This document shows, one piece after another, positions 1-10,973 of a DNA stretch of 64,000 nucleotides. The number at the start of each line of letters is the position of its first letter. Position 1 is the stretch's first letter. The notes beneath the pieces were generated by a model. That model was given only the letters and a program-made list of their open reading frames with translations, had not been told where the DNA came from and ran no database searches. Both the position numbers and the translations under genes were made by a program. The DNA is taken from positions 54,139 to 118,138 of the forward strand of contig JAHBMJ010000553.1 in the NCBI GenBank assembly GCA_018398765.1. The letters run 5' to 3'. Source of the stretch: Chromera velia. Taxonomy: Eukaryota; Sar; Chromeraceae.

Positions 1-572
1 CCAAGGCAAAGGGAAAACTTCCAACACAGAATTTGACAAACTGGATTTGAGGGCAATCAATCAAACTGAGTTCTTTCCTCAATTAATCAAACTAAACTCT
101 TTCCTTTCTTTCTCGCCTCCTTCGGACATGTACAGCCTGAATCGGTGGTCATCCATCATCAGCAATCTTGCGCTGCGAGTTCCACAAAAATAACAAAATG
201 CATTGCAAAAAGCGTGCACGCACCCTCAAGAAAACCCCCAACCCAAAAGACGGAGTCACGGCAGGCCCTTTGCACAGGACGCACGCCTCTACAGATAGAT
301 GGATGGAGAGACAAGCAGCCGGTACAATAAACGAATAGTGTACATCTGCTTGACTTGTCCTGCCTGCTAGCCCGACAGACTGCCTGACTGACTGACCAGG
401 GTTGAGGGTAATCTCAGCCTGCCCCCCCATCCCGGCTGCGTACTTCCCCTGGCCTCCCTTCACTTTGATCACTCGGGTCTGCCTCCATGCACGGAAGGGG
501 AGGGAAGGGAGAAAGGGAGGGTGTATGCATGGAAGAAATCGGGATGGAAGATTGGGAAACAGATAACAGGGG

Positions 573-1489
573 TCAAAGGAGAGTTCTACATGGGCAACAG
601 TGATGCGGGGGGCAGCAGTGATGAGGGGATGGGTAACAGGGGGAAAAGAGAAGGGCGATGCGCACGTTTGAACAAAGTGAGAAAAGAATTTGGGCTGCTG
701 CCAGATTTTGGCCGACCTTGTTGAGCTCAGAGGCGGGTGCGGGTTTTCGCTTCGGCTTCGGGGCTGCCTTTGGCTGTGAGTTCATGAGAGCAGAGAGGCC
801 ATTGACAGGTGCGGCCTTCGGAGCAGCTCTGGAGACGAGGGGAGGGCGGGGGCCCGCGGCGCCGAGGGGGCGGCTTTTGGCGGCGACGTGACCACGCGAG
901 CACCCAGGCGCCATGTCTTCATCGGAGTCGTCATCCTCGTCTTCTTCTTCGTTCTCACTCTCCCCCCTTCTGTCGTTGTCACTCTCCTCCTCTCCCTCCG
1001 AGTAAGCGTTCTTCTCTTCGTCCTCCTCCTCCTCCCCTTCCGACTCTGAATCCGAACCTCGAACACGCTCCTGCTCCTGCAGCCTGCTAGCCTTGATGGC
1101 GGCAGAGGCCTTCGCGGCAGCTGCACGTCTCGACCGAGGCTTCACCTCTTCCTTTCCTCCCTCTTTGCTGTTCTTCTTCACAACTTTCTCCTTTTGCTTC
1201 TTGTTCCTGCTTCTATTCTCCTTCGCACCCTCCTCCCCGCTGTCCGCCTGATCATCCGATGAGATGCTGACAGTCCATTTTGCTCTCTTCGACTTACCCC
1301 CGGCCTCCGCCTTCCCTCCCGCCCTCTTCTTCCCCTACCCCCCCTTCGAGAAAGCAGCAGTGAGGGAAGAGTCGTCCAAACTGTCCATCAGCTTCTGACG
1401 GGCATCACTGCCAATCGCGGGCACCTCTGTCACAATCGCAGCGGAGGTGTAGAAGGTGTCCGAGGAGGCCTCGTTGCCAAAGTACTCTC
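573..1489 (-). CDS. Acidic/lysine-rich C-terminal fragment with an in-frame TAG
   Basis: An exon begins after a (CT)n-GTGCAG acceptor at 1489 and reads EYFGNEASSDTFYTSAA to AAFSKGG, then meets TAG near 1335. The same frame stays open beyond it for about 270 codons (GKKRAGGKAEAGGKSKRAK, then a Glu/Asp/Ser-rich block, then a basic Ala/Pro/Lys block with KPKRKPAPA). The composition looks like a nuclear disordered tail. A further exon may follow an acceptor near 480 (RVIKVKGGQGKYAAGM). The 295-base N gap (1775-2069) lies just upstream, so the start is lost. It may be the 3' end of the dioxygenase gene or a separate gene. The TAG follows a run of seven G and could be a sequencing error. I do not recognise a family. 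Confidence 0.45.
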
Positions 1490-1491
1490 CT

Positions 1492-1530
<39 letters not shown>

Positions 1531-1774
1531 CGTGCGTATGTACGTGTGTGTATACGGCATTTCGTACAATCACATGATGCCTTCGTCTGCATCCCTTCTG
1601 AGAGCTTGACCTCAACAACCCCGCAACTGCCCCAACCCAGGCAGGCCCAGTCGGATATCCTCTGGGACCAATACAGAGAGAGACATGAACAAAAAGAGGG
1701 AAGACAAAAAGTTGCCAGGCACATATAGATGCAGAGGTGAATCTCTGCAGAAATCGAGAGAGAGAGAGAGGGGG

Positions 1775-2069
1775 NNNNNNNNNNNNNNNNNNNNNNNNNN
1801 NNNNNNNNNNNNNNNNNNNNNNNNNNNNNNNNNNNNNNNNNNNNNNNNNNNNNNNNNNNNNNNNNNNNNNNNNNNNNNNNNNNNNNNNNNNNNNNNNNNN
1901 NNNNNNNNNNNNNNNNNNNNNNNNNNNNNNNNNNNNNNNNNNNNNNNNNNNNNNNNNNNNNNNNNNNNNNNNNNNNNNNNNNNNNNNNNNNNNNNNNNNN
2001 NNNNNNNNNNNNNNNNNNNNNNNNNNNNNNNNNNNNNNNNNNNNNNNNNNNNNNNNNNNNNNNNNNNNN
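1775..2069. other. Assembly gap (295 N)
   Basis: Run of N between a (GA)n tract and a (CA)n tract. It separates the dioxygenase gene from the acidic fragment and may hide exons. Shorter gaps lie at 17980-17992, 23091-23094 and 26781, again next to simple repeats or homopolymers. Confidence 0.99.
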
Positions 2070-2240
2070 AGACTGGAAGCCAGCCACACACATACACACA
2101 ACACACACACACACACGAACATACCCCCCCCTTTACCATACAGAGACAGTCAGGCAAGCAGACAGACAGAAATGGAAATGGACTGACTGACCATACTCCC
2201 TCTCTGCAAACTTCTTCTGTGCAGCCTCATGAGAGCCCAG

Positions 2241-3539
2241 TCACTTCATGTCCTCATCCACCGTCCCATCGCAGAAGTCGTCGATGTCCTCTGGAGTCAC
2301 ACACCAGGCCCAGTAACCGCCATCCACTCTCTGCTTGCCCCCAAACTTCTTCTGGTCCGACGCCTTGGGCATCTTGTCCATCACATACCTGCGTGCGTCA
2401 CCGCGGACAAAAACGCTCACAAATAAATGATTTCCACCAGACTCATATCCATGACTCGTCGCGAAAGCTGGTGTCAATGGTATGACAATAATCAAGTCGA
2501 CGCTGCATTTGCTGAGGAAATGAAAACTGCAGCCTTTGCCTTCATGCACTTCTGCGCGAACAAAAACAAAGAAAGGTGTATGCCACTTGTAGAAAGAGCA
2601 AGCGGGAAGCTTCCTGCTGATTCTAAGCGCCGGTTGTACTGGCCAGTGAAGAGAATAGCTGCCTCTGTACATTTTCTCTCCCCCTTTCTCCTTTTCAAAC
2701 AAAGTGGCAGACTACGTGTTCTTTCCTTTCCCTTCCTTTCTCTTGACTAACAGACTATAGGACTTCTTTTCCCTCATTCTCTTAGTGAACTCGACAGACG
2801 TGCAGGCAGGCAGGCACTGAGGAAGGAAGGCACAGTTCCCTCCCTCCCTCCCTCTGACTGACTTCTCCTCGACGTATCCCTCGTAGTCTGAGAGGATCCG
2901 GAGAACTTTGGGTGTCAGACCCGCGGCGTGGAAGAGAACAGCCACGGTAGCGTCCTCGTTCTTCAACTTCAGAGAGGAGACAGAGACCGTAGAAGAAGAA
3001 GAAGAGGAAGACGAGGCCCCCTTTCCCTTTCCTGCCTTCGCCCCCTGCAGAAGCTTCTTCTCCGTCTCTGCCAGTTGCGACTCCTCGTACAGGTGTTTGC
3101 ACTCCCATCCAAGCTTCCCTCCCTGCACACACACCAACAAAAGACACGGCATCAGTCAGCTTTTCAAGAATCATTTCATCTTGATGATCACCTTCTCTTC
3201 TCTATCAGCGGACAGACTCAAATGCAGAGACGGATCCCGAGCTGAGTCTGAAAATGTCCACACCATTCACGGTCACTCGAGGCACCTTTCAATGGGACAC
3301 AAACGTCACAGAGAAGCCTCCAAATAAGACACGACCCCCTTCCATCCACCCACAAACAAGAGAGAGAGAATTAACCTAGAAAGAGCCAACCCCCTCCCCT
3401 ACCTCCTTCATGAAGTTGGGGTCCTTCAGAGCCTTCTTCAGAACTCTGAACACATTCGTGGCCCTCGCAAGAAGGACATCACAGTGAGGGTCGGGTTGGG
3501 CGTCTCTGTGGAGAATGTACGTCAGGGTCAGACGGGTGC

Positions 3540-3575
<36 letters not shown>

Positions 3576-5162
3576 ACACACACAGACAGACAGACAGACA
3601 GACAGACAGAGAGAGAGAGAGAGAGACTATGTGTTTCTTCTTCTCCCTTCTTTTCTTCATGTACATTACAGACAAAAAGAAAGAAAGAACAAAGACACAA
3701 GAACAGAACCAACAATCAAAAAGCGTGGGCAGGGGGCCCACACAAACAGACAGACAGACTGCATGTTTCTTCTTCTCCCTTCTTTTCTTCAGACAGACAG
3801 ACAGACAGACAGACTATATGTTTCTTCTTCTTCTCCCTCCTTTTCATCATAAAGACAACAGACAAAAAGAAAGAAAGAACAAAGACACAAGAACAGCACC
3901 AACAATCAGACAGACAGACGGTCCACTGTTGTTGAGGGCAAACAGGCATATGCCTTTTTTGTGCCCCCTGACACACCTGGATCCCCGTCTTTCTTTATCA
4001 TTTGTGTGAACCTATCCGCTCACGAGTGCACGAAAGAGTTACCGTCTGTCAGAGAGAAAATTTGAGAGAAACAGAAGGAAAACAGGAAAGCGAGAGAGAG
4101 CAAGCAAGACGAGACTGCGCATGCACTCTCCACGTCTCCTGACACACCTGCTGTGACAGGGAGGACTTCATGTTCCACATCAGCAAAGAAGGCAGCCCAG
4201 TGCGCTGTGGGGGTGGGCACAAACTTTTTCTTCTCGTTCTCGAAGGCAGCCTTCTCCTCTGCGGAGGGCGCGTGGTAACGACTCCATTTCGGTCTCGCGT
4301 TCAGCTGGAGAGACGGGTTCACCTCCACCTTTTTGTTGTCGTGAGTCAGAGTCAGGGCGCCACCTGTAGATGCAGTTGGGAGGTTTGCAATCGCAAAAGG
4401 GGAGATTGGCTGACAAATTTGACAGATAGGCGGGGGGAGGGAGGGAGCGAGACAGCTACCGCAGGAAGAAAGGGACAGCGAAAGAAAGGGAGGGCGAAAG
4501 AGAGAAATAGACAACCCCTTCAGATTGGCCGACGACACACAAAAGAATAGATGGCACATTTCGGACCTTTGAAAGGAAGAGGCAAGAAGACAACCAGAGT
4601 TCCGAAGCACGAGGTTCCCCTCGGGGTGTCCTTGTGTGCCTTGAAATGCCCTCCCTTTGAGTAGATGTTCAGTTTTTGGAGTTCTGCTCTCACGCCCCCC
4701 TCAGGCATGTCTGGCACGAGGGCCTGACGAATGGTATCCAGAATTGCGTTTTCCTTTGGGTCGAACGAGACGGAAAACATCTCCGGGGTCAGGTGCGATG
4801 CAACACGCACTGAAGAGTCCACCACCGTCTCTCCACCCCTGCCGAAAGGAGAGGTCTGCAAACAACAGAAAAAGAAGACATACACAGCCTATATAAAAAA
4901 TGTGAAACCTACACGATGTGCCTGAATTTCCAATTTTTGACAGACGCACCTCAGCATGTTCGAGGATGGGCTTCAGATCGTTTTCTGCGGACTCAAGAGA
5001 GAGAGGGAACTTGACCGTCTCTCCCCCCAAGTGTTCGGACAGCGTCACCTGCAGACCCGTCTCCGGAGGCAGAGAGAATTCTCCCTTCTCCATAAATTTT
5101 GAATCCATATTATCGAGAGCATCTGTCAGATCCCCAGTCAGTCTCTCCGTTGCTGAAGGCAT
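2241..5162 (-). CDS. 2-oxoglutarate/Fe(II)-dependent oxygenase (prolyl 4-hydroxylase-like), six exons
   Basis: I read six exons with agreeing phases: 5162-4950, 4855-4567, 4363-4148, 3539-3403, 3122-2863 and 2388-2241, giving 420 aa. The start is the ATG at 5162 (MPSATERLT). The 2OG-Fe(II) fold is explicit: YSKGGHFKAHKDTP supplies the HxD iron ligands, FGTLVVFLPLPF is the following core strand, FFADVEHEVLPVTAG holds the distal iron-binding His, and GTRLTLTYIL gives the Arg that binds 2-oxoglutarate. This order (HxD, then H, then R) is diagnostic of the superfamily, and the spacing resembles the eukaryotic P4H-alpha-type proteins of unknown substrate. The C-terminal part (LFHAAGLTPKVLRIL, then YWAWCVTPEDIDDFCDG) is not a domain I recognise. 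No signal peptide is seen, so it is probably cytosolic or nuclear. The last codons read DEDMK then TGA; the same bases could be a weak GTGACT donor leading towards the acidic fragment at 573-1489, so the C-terminus is uncertain. Confidence 0.8.
3541..3960. repeat. CAGA/pyrimidine-core dispersed repeat, copy cluster 1 (intronic)
   Basis: This fills most of the intron before dioxygenase exon 4. On the plus strand it reads (CA)n, (CAGA)n, (GA)n, then a core TTTCTTCTTCTCCCTTC, then ACAGACAAAAAGAAAGAAAG, then CAATCAAAAAGCGTGGGCAG followed by GGGGC. The TTTCTTCTTCT core appears three times (near 3632, 3763 and 3819). The same core and the GTGGGCAGGGGGC end recur at 45545-45705 and 53160-54270. Confidence 0.75.
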
Positions 5163-5979
5163 CTTGCTTGTGGGAAATCACCCAGAACAGAACAGAACAG
5201 AAGAGAAGTGGATCAAGGAAACAAAAGGATACAACGCCTTTTGAATCTGTTGGGAAGTTCTCTTCACTTCTGCACGATTTCTGTAGTCGTTCAGCTGTGA
5301 CTTGCGTTGGGAAGCAAGGCTGTCAGGTGACTCAGGTCTTGTTCGAGCTAGGGTCGAGCTTGCCTCTGAGCAGTCAATTAAGCCGTCAAGTGAGAAAACG
5401 TGAGAATGAAACATTGAGAAAGTTGACTGTTCAATCACGAAGAAGATCGGAGAAAATTAAGAAATTCGAATGCCCCATATATGGGGACGCGGCATGCATG
5501 AAAAAACCCTCAATCATTCGAATGCCCCAGCATGCCCCAGGATGCATGCCCCTCCTCGAGTGCATGCATGTTTTGCGCTCCATGCATGCATGCATGCATG
5601 CATGCATTGAGTCCGGCGCACAATTCGAGCGCTTTGCAAGAGAATCTGTTGCCTCAATTAAATTCATTTTGTTTTCTTTCCAAATAGAGACGGTACGACC
5701 AGGCGTCACTGTGTGCTGCACCTAGCTTTTGGGTTTACGTCCTGGGACTCTCCTGCGTTCCACATGTGATTCATAGCCAGAAGAACGCGGCAGCATGTCC
5801 AGCGACCCGTCCGAACTGGAAGACGGTATACCAGTGCATGCAGTCAACTGAATGTATATACTTGCATGGCAACAAGAAAGTCTTCAGATATCGTACCCGT
5901 AGCAAGACCTGCTCGTGGTCCCTCGACTCAGATTTGAGTCAAAGGTGAAAGGTTCAGAAAGGGAGGCAGGCTTTTGAGG
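5163..5979. promoter_or_regulatory. Divergent intergenic region with TGCATGCA clusters
   Basis: Between the dioxygenase start (5162, minus) and the plus-strand gene at 5980. It holds a perfect palindrome CCCCATATATGGGG (5474-5487), scattered GCATGC sites from about 5491, and an unbroken (CATG)n run at 5581-5607. TGCATGCA is the known site of a Plasmodium ApiAP2 factor. A TATA-like TGTATATA lies near 5853. A shared promoter is an inference. Confidence 0.4.
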
Positions 5980-6594
5980 ATGAAGTTTTTTGAAGTGCTG
6001 CTCGGATTTTCTGGGTTCATTTTGATCTCTGCTTTGGGCCTGAAGCAAATCTTCAAAGCGAAACCAGTTCGCAACGTCGTGAATCAGAAAAATAAGAAGA
6101 TCTGCAAGCAGACGCTACCCTTCTTTGCAGAACAGGAGGAATATTTGAAGGAGAAAATTGAAGAGTACACGGGCGACCCTCACCAGGCGTTTAAGTTAAA
6201 GAGACTTCGGAACAGCAAGGCCCGTTTGTCAATGTGTCAGAGAATGGCAAAAGTTCTGGCAGACGTGTGCGACAACAGCGAGCCTGTTGACGACACCTTC
6301 ATTTTGAAGATTATTGACCTTGGCATCTCAAAAGAAAATGTGAAGTTTTGCTTTCTGCCGAACCTGACCCGCAATAACGTCATCACGATTGACCCGTGGA
6401 GTGGAAAAGACTTGGCATTTCAAGATTCAGTCAAATCGCAGTTCAAGGAGTCTCTCAAAGCTGCAAACTATGGCACTACAGACCCCTCCAGGTGGACGTA
6501 TCTGAGAAAGGGGTTGGGTCTTGAAGATACGACCTGGGAACTTTTTGAAAAAGACTTGGAGAGGGTCAAAACAGAGAAATATGATATTTTCTGA
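5980..6594 (+). CDS. Single-exon membrane-anchored or secreted hypothetical protein, 204 aa
   Basis: An uninterrupted frame from ATG 5980 to TGA 6592-6594. Residues 1-22 (MKFFEVLLGFSGFILISALG) form a hydrophobic segment that is either a signal peptide or an N-terminal anchor. The rest is soluble and charged, with a basic stretch around residues 25-45, a helical region (EEYLKEKIEEYTGD), four scattered cysteines and a C-terminal ETTW-like region ending KYDIF. No known family is recognised. It is read head-to-head with the dioxygenase gene. The lack of introns contrasts with the neighbours. An upstream in-frame TTG at 5974 is not a likely start. Confidence 0.65.
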   Translation: MKFFEVLLGFSGFILISALGLKQIFKAKPVRNVVNQKNKKICKQTLPFFAEQEEYLKEKIEEYTGDPHQAFKLKRLRNSKARLSMCQRMAKVLADVCDNSEPVDDTFILKIIDLGISKENVKFCFLPNLTRNNVITIDPWSGKDLAFQDSVKSQFKESLKAANYGTTDPSRWTYLRKGLGLEDTTWELFEKDLERVKTEKYDIF

Positions 6595-6884
6595 GTTCAA
6601 AAGGATCACTGCAGGCCGATTCTGCAGTAATGTAAAGAAAACCTATAGATTGAAGGTGTTGCATTGAGCCAGGGGGCCCGGAACTTCGGTCAGCCCTCGC
6701 GAGGCCCAGTTGCATATTCGATCCATTCTACTCGCTTTCTATTTGACTCCTTGGGAGCGTGTGTGGTCTGGCAAGATTGATTGGAACAAATCTGTTCCAA
6801 AGAAAGTCTTCGACAACAAAGAGCATGCGATTCAAAGGGGTGAGATGTTTCTCATGCTCAGCCTGTTTCTTTCATTCGTTTCTC

Positions 6885-6923
<39 letters not shown>

Positions 6924-7516
6924 TTTTTCCTAGTTTTTTTCTTTCTTATATCATTCTATACAGCATTGTCCTAAGTTATAATACATGTTTAAAAAAAAAA
7001 AAAAAATGTATGATTTCAATTCACTATTATAATTTAAATGACAATTAGCATGACAAGCAGTTGATTTTACAATTTAATTTACAATTGATAATAATTTGGT
7101 GTTTTCCTTTCGGTTATTATAATGATAAAAAGGTGAAATCCTAAATTCAAGAGCTAGAACCAGACTCTCAGTTTTAAGAGTCAGTTAGAAACAAGGCTTT
7201 TAAACACTCGGATACACTCTAATCACGGAACTTAGCACGGAATAAATGTTTTTAATTTCTTAAACATCTGTAGGTAGATTTATATCATGTTCAAAAAGTT
7301 ATTATTCCGAGTCAAGTTGAATGGTATATTTAACATGTTTAAAATTGATTTATCACATGATTATCAGAAGCCAAAAAAAAATATTTAGTACTAAATTTTA
7401 ACAGAATCTACACGCGGCTGAAATACAAAGAAGAGGATTGCAACGATTTTGCAGCTGTTCCCCCTTGCTGGCAAAACTGCACTCAAGGCAAAAATCATAT
7501 TTAATGACAACAAATG
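6595..7516. other. AT-rich intergenic stretch with a (CTTT)n tract
   Basis: No gene seen. A (CTTT)n tract lies at about 6875-6925 and a poly-A run near 6991. From about 6950 to 7420 the sequence is AT-rich with stops in all frames. It separates convergent transcripts: the plus gene ending at 6594 and the EML gene ending at 7517. Confidence 0.7.
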
Positions 7517-10500
7517 CTACCTCTGCCCCTTCCCCCCCATTTCTTTGTAGGCGTTCATCAGGTGGGCAAACTTGTCCTCCTCTGTCGGCAGGGCATCTTT
7601 CCTCAGCAGACGCCAGGCCATCACACAACGGTCCCGCCCCCCTGCAGGCATACGGAAGAAGGGACGCACGGCAACGTTTCTGTGTGGAAGAAATTGAAAG
7701 CCTCATAACCCCCACACGGGACGCGATCCAGGTCTGGAGAAAGGACAAGACACTCACGCCCAACCATAAACACTCTTGGAAGAAGTGAAGTAAAGCAAAG
7801 CAAAGCAAGGCACTCACTCCCAACCATGAACACTCTCACAAAAAGCACATCAAAGCAAGGCTCTCACCTCCTGAGTACACCCTTTCCCCTTTATAGTCAA
7901 AGCTGATGCCCTGGACATGCGACGCGTGCCCTTTGTACACCTTCGCCTGAGTGTCCGGGGAGGGGCAGGGGAAGTTCAGAAGCTTCACCTGCAGATCACA
8001 CACACAGACAACCAGAGAAGCGTTGAATGGAAAGACACAAAAAAATAAACAGCTTCCTCTCCTGTCCTTACCCACACAGACTGTGAAGAAAATGCACACT
8101 CAACACATGTACCTTCACTGAGTTGAAATGCAGGAAAGTAGAAGGACATCCGATTGACTAGTGACCAGACAAGCGAAGCCGTAATTGTCTTTGTCCTTTC
8201 TGGGCTCACATCATTGATCACTCCACCATGAGGGGAACCATCTCTTCATCTAGTTGGATATACTCCTACTCTGCTTAGAACTGTAGTTCCATGGGTCTGG
8301 TGTGTTCTTGTTCCCTTTTTTATTTATACTCTTGATCTTCGGATCTAAAACATAAGACACACGCAGAAGAGAAGGTGAAACACATGGTATTGAAAAATCT
8401 GTCGACATGCGAAGAGAAATGTTGAAGAATAAATGTTTTGTTTGCAGTCAGTCTAAACCCCCCCCCCCCACACACATAGACACACACAAGCTCTCACACA
8501 GACGCGCGCACACACACATACAAACACACACACGCAAAGAAACAGAGAGAGAAACTGACGTGTCCCATATCGTCTCCTAGAGCGACCAGATCCTCTGGTG
8601 CGACTGGCGCCGTTCTATCTTGCCTGCAGGAGCTGCAGAGAGCGTTGATGTCTGTACGGTCGTAGTTGGGGTCAGCCCAGACTCCTGCAGGCAGGCAGGC
8701 AGGCAGGCAGTCAGGGGGGGAGGGGGGGAAGGAAAGAGGGAGAGAGGGGGGGAAATCAGTTGATTTCATTAATCGATGTTTTATCAGAACACGGCTGTGT
8801 AGGATAAACATTGAGTCCTGACAACCCAGCACAGGACCACAGAAATTTAAAAAAAAAAAGCACAGACAGAGAGTCAAAATGGAGCCATCCAGAGCCTATG
8901 GGTGTACGCATACACGCGGAGTTGCGACAGACAGAATCACCCAGAGATATGCCCAATCACGCCCACAAAGTCTCCATAGAGCTAAATCCGTTCTTTTTCT
9001 GACATGTCCTCCAATCATTTATGTCTGGCCCAAAATCATGGTCAATAAATAAATTCGGCCAAATTCTTTGCTTATTTTCACGCACCGACTGTGTGCCAAG
9101 AGAAGAGGTTTGTAAACGGAGGCTGCCATGCTGCATCTCTAAATCCCTCCCCGGAGAGCTGCCGTTTCCCGTCTCTCACACTCCAATAGAGGATCTGCAG
9201 AGTGAAAGAAAGAGAGGTGTCAGTCAGAAGAGGCGTGCAACGGCAGCAACATGTATTCACCCACCGAATTAGCCTTGATAAAATGCATCATACAAAAGAA
9301 GGCGCGTACAATATAAGTACTTGTCAATAGTCGCTCTGGCATGCCTACTCTGCCACTTGAATTGTGTAAAATGAATGGAAGATCCGCAGAATCCTCCAGT
9401 CAGTGGGATCGCTTACCTTTGTGTCTGTCTGCTTTCTCTTTCTCCCTTCCTTCTCTCCCCTCCTTTCTCTCAAAGTTTCTGCCTTTCTTTCCTCTGTGTG
9501 TCTTCAGTTTGTCCTGTGTCCCCGAATACACCCACCCACCGCCGTGGTGGACCTACCCACCTGGCTGTCTGACGTATTTGCAGCCAAAAAATGCGAATCC
9601 TTCGTGAACATGCAACAGAGAGGGCTGGATGTGCACCCCTTGAGGACGTGCTTGACCTCCAAATTCCATACGAAGGCCACGCGCTCGTCATTCTCGCGCT
9701 TCGCCAGCTGCTGCTTCTTCTGCGGGTACGGTCGCATGAGGAAGAAGAGGAATCCGGGGAGAGGGGGTGGAATGATGCGTTCGAATCTCAAAACGGAGGC
9801 GGAAGGAGTGCGTTTAGGAAAAAAGCGAGAAGAGCGGCGGACCCAAGAAAGACTTGAGGGAAAAAGGGGAGGAAAAGATCGAGAAGGAAGCTAACAATGT
9901 GAACAAAATAAATGCGGCAGAGTTCAAAGGACATGGAAGACTCGAGGGCGCACCCACAGAACAGAAACGCTCCTGTGCAAAAGGAAAGGAATCGAACACG
10001 AGGCAAGGTGAATAAGAATAGTCAAAGCAGGAGCTGCATAATTCGTCTGATAGGTCGGACTGCTTCACCAGGTGTCTCTCTCAGTGCAAGGATCGCGATA
10101 TGCTCGTCAGTTTGTGCAACAAAAGGAGTTTTACGAGACTGCTCACCAACCGACCAGCTCTAATAGATAGATATTCAAGTCAGCACAGCCCACTGCGAGG
10201 AAGCGACCGCAGTGGGACCACTTCAAACAGAGAAGCGACTCCCATGTTCTGCAGGCACAAACCAACAAGAAGGAGAAAAAAAGAATGTAAAAACAATCAA
10301 AGAAACAGACAAAGACCTGCCTGGCCAGAGCACACACGAGCAACATGAGAAGTCGGGAGAGACGGACAAGCAGGAAGGAAGAACGGCCACAATGCGTTCC
10401 CTCAACTCTCAGATTTAGGTTCCATCTCCTACTGGTCTCTTCTCTTCTCTCGCTCGACTCACTTGCTGGTCAATTTTTTGAAGCAGAAGGACTTCAATTG

Positions 10501-10931
10501 AGGGAAATTCCAGACCTCAAGAACGCCCCCTTCAAATGCTGCAAAAGCGCATTGATGATGAAATGATGGAGAGAGAACTGCACAATCCTTTTTCCTCTTC
10601 CATTTTCTTTTGTCGGTACTTCAGCGGGCTCAGGGAGCAGCAAAGCTTGGCAAAACGTCACAGACGCACGCACGCACACACACACAAACACACACACACA
10701 CACACACGACAAAACAAACACGAAGACGAAGACGAAGACTGAGAAAGGGGCCAGAGCAAACCCCACCCCGAGCCCCCCACTTACCCCCAGCCAATAGAGT
10801 TCCTGAGGGGTTAAAAGCCACGCTCCAGACGCGAGCTTCTGTAACAATACGGGATCCCAGGAGCGCTCGTCTTTTCGTCAGGTCCCAAAACCTTACCTCG
10901 TGACAGCCGGCAGAAACCAATAGATTTTGAC

Positions 10932-10973
<42 letters not shown>

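Noticed and set aside
1335-2157. Frames spanning the N gap
   Set aside because: They are continuous only because N codons are read through; no evidence across the gap.
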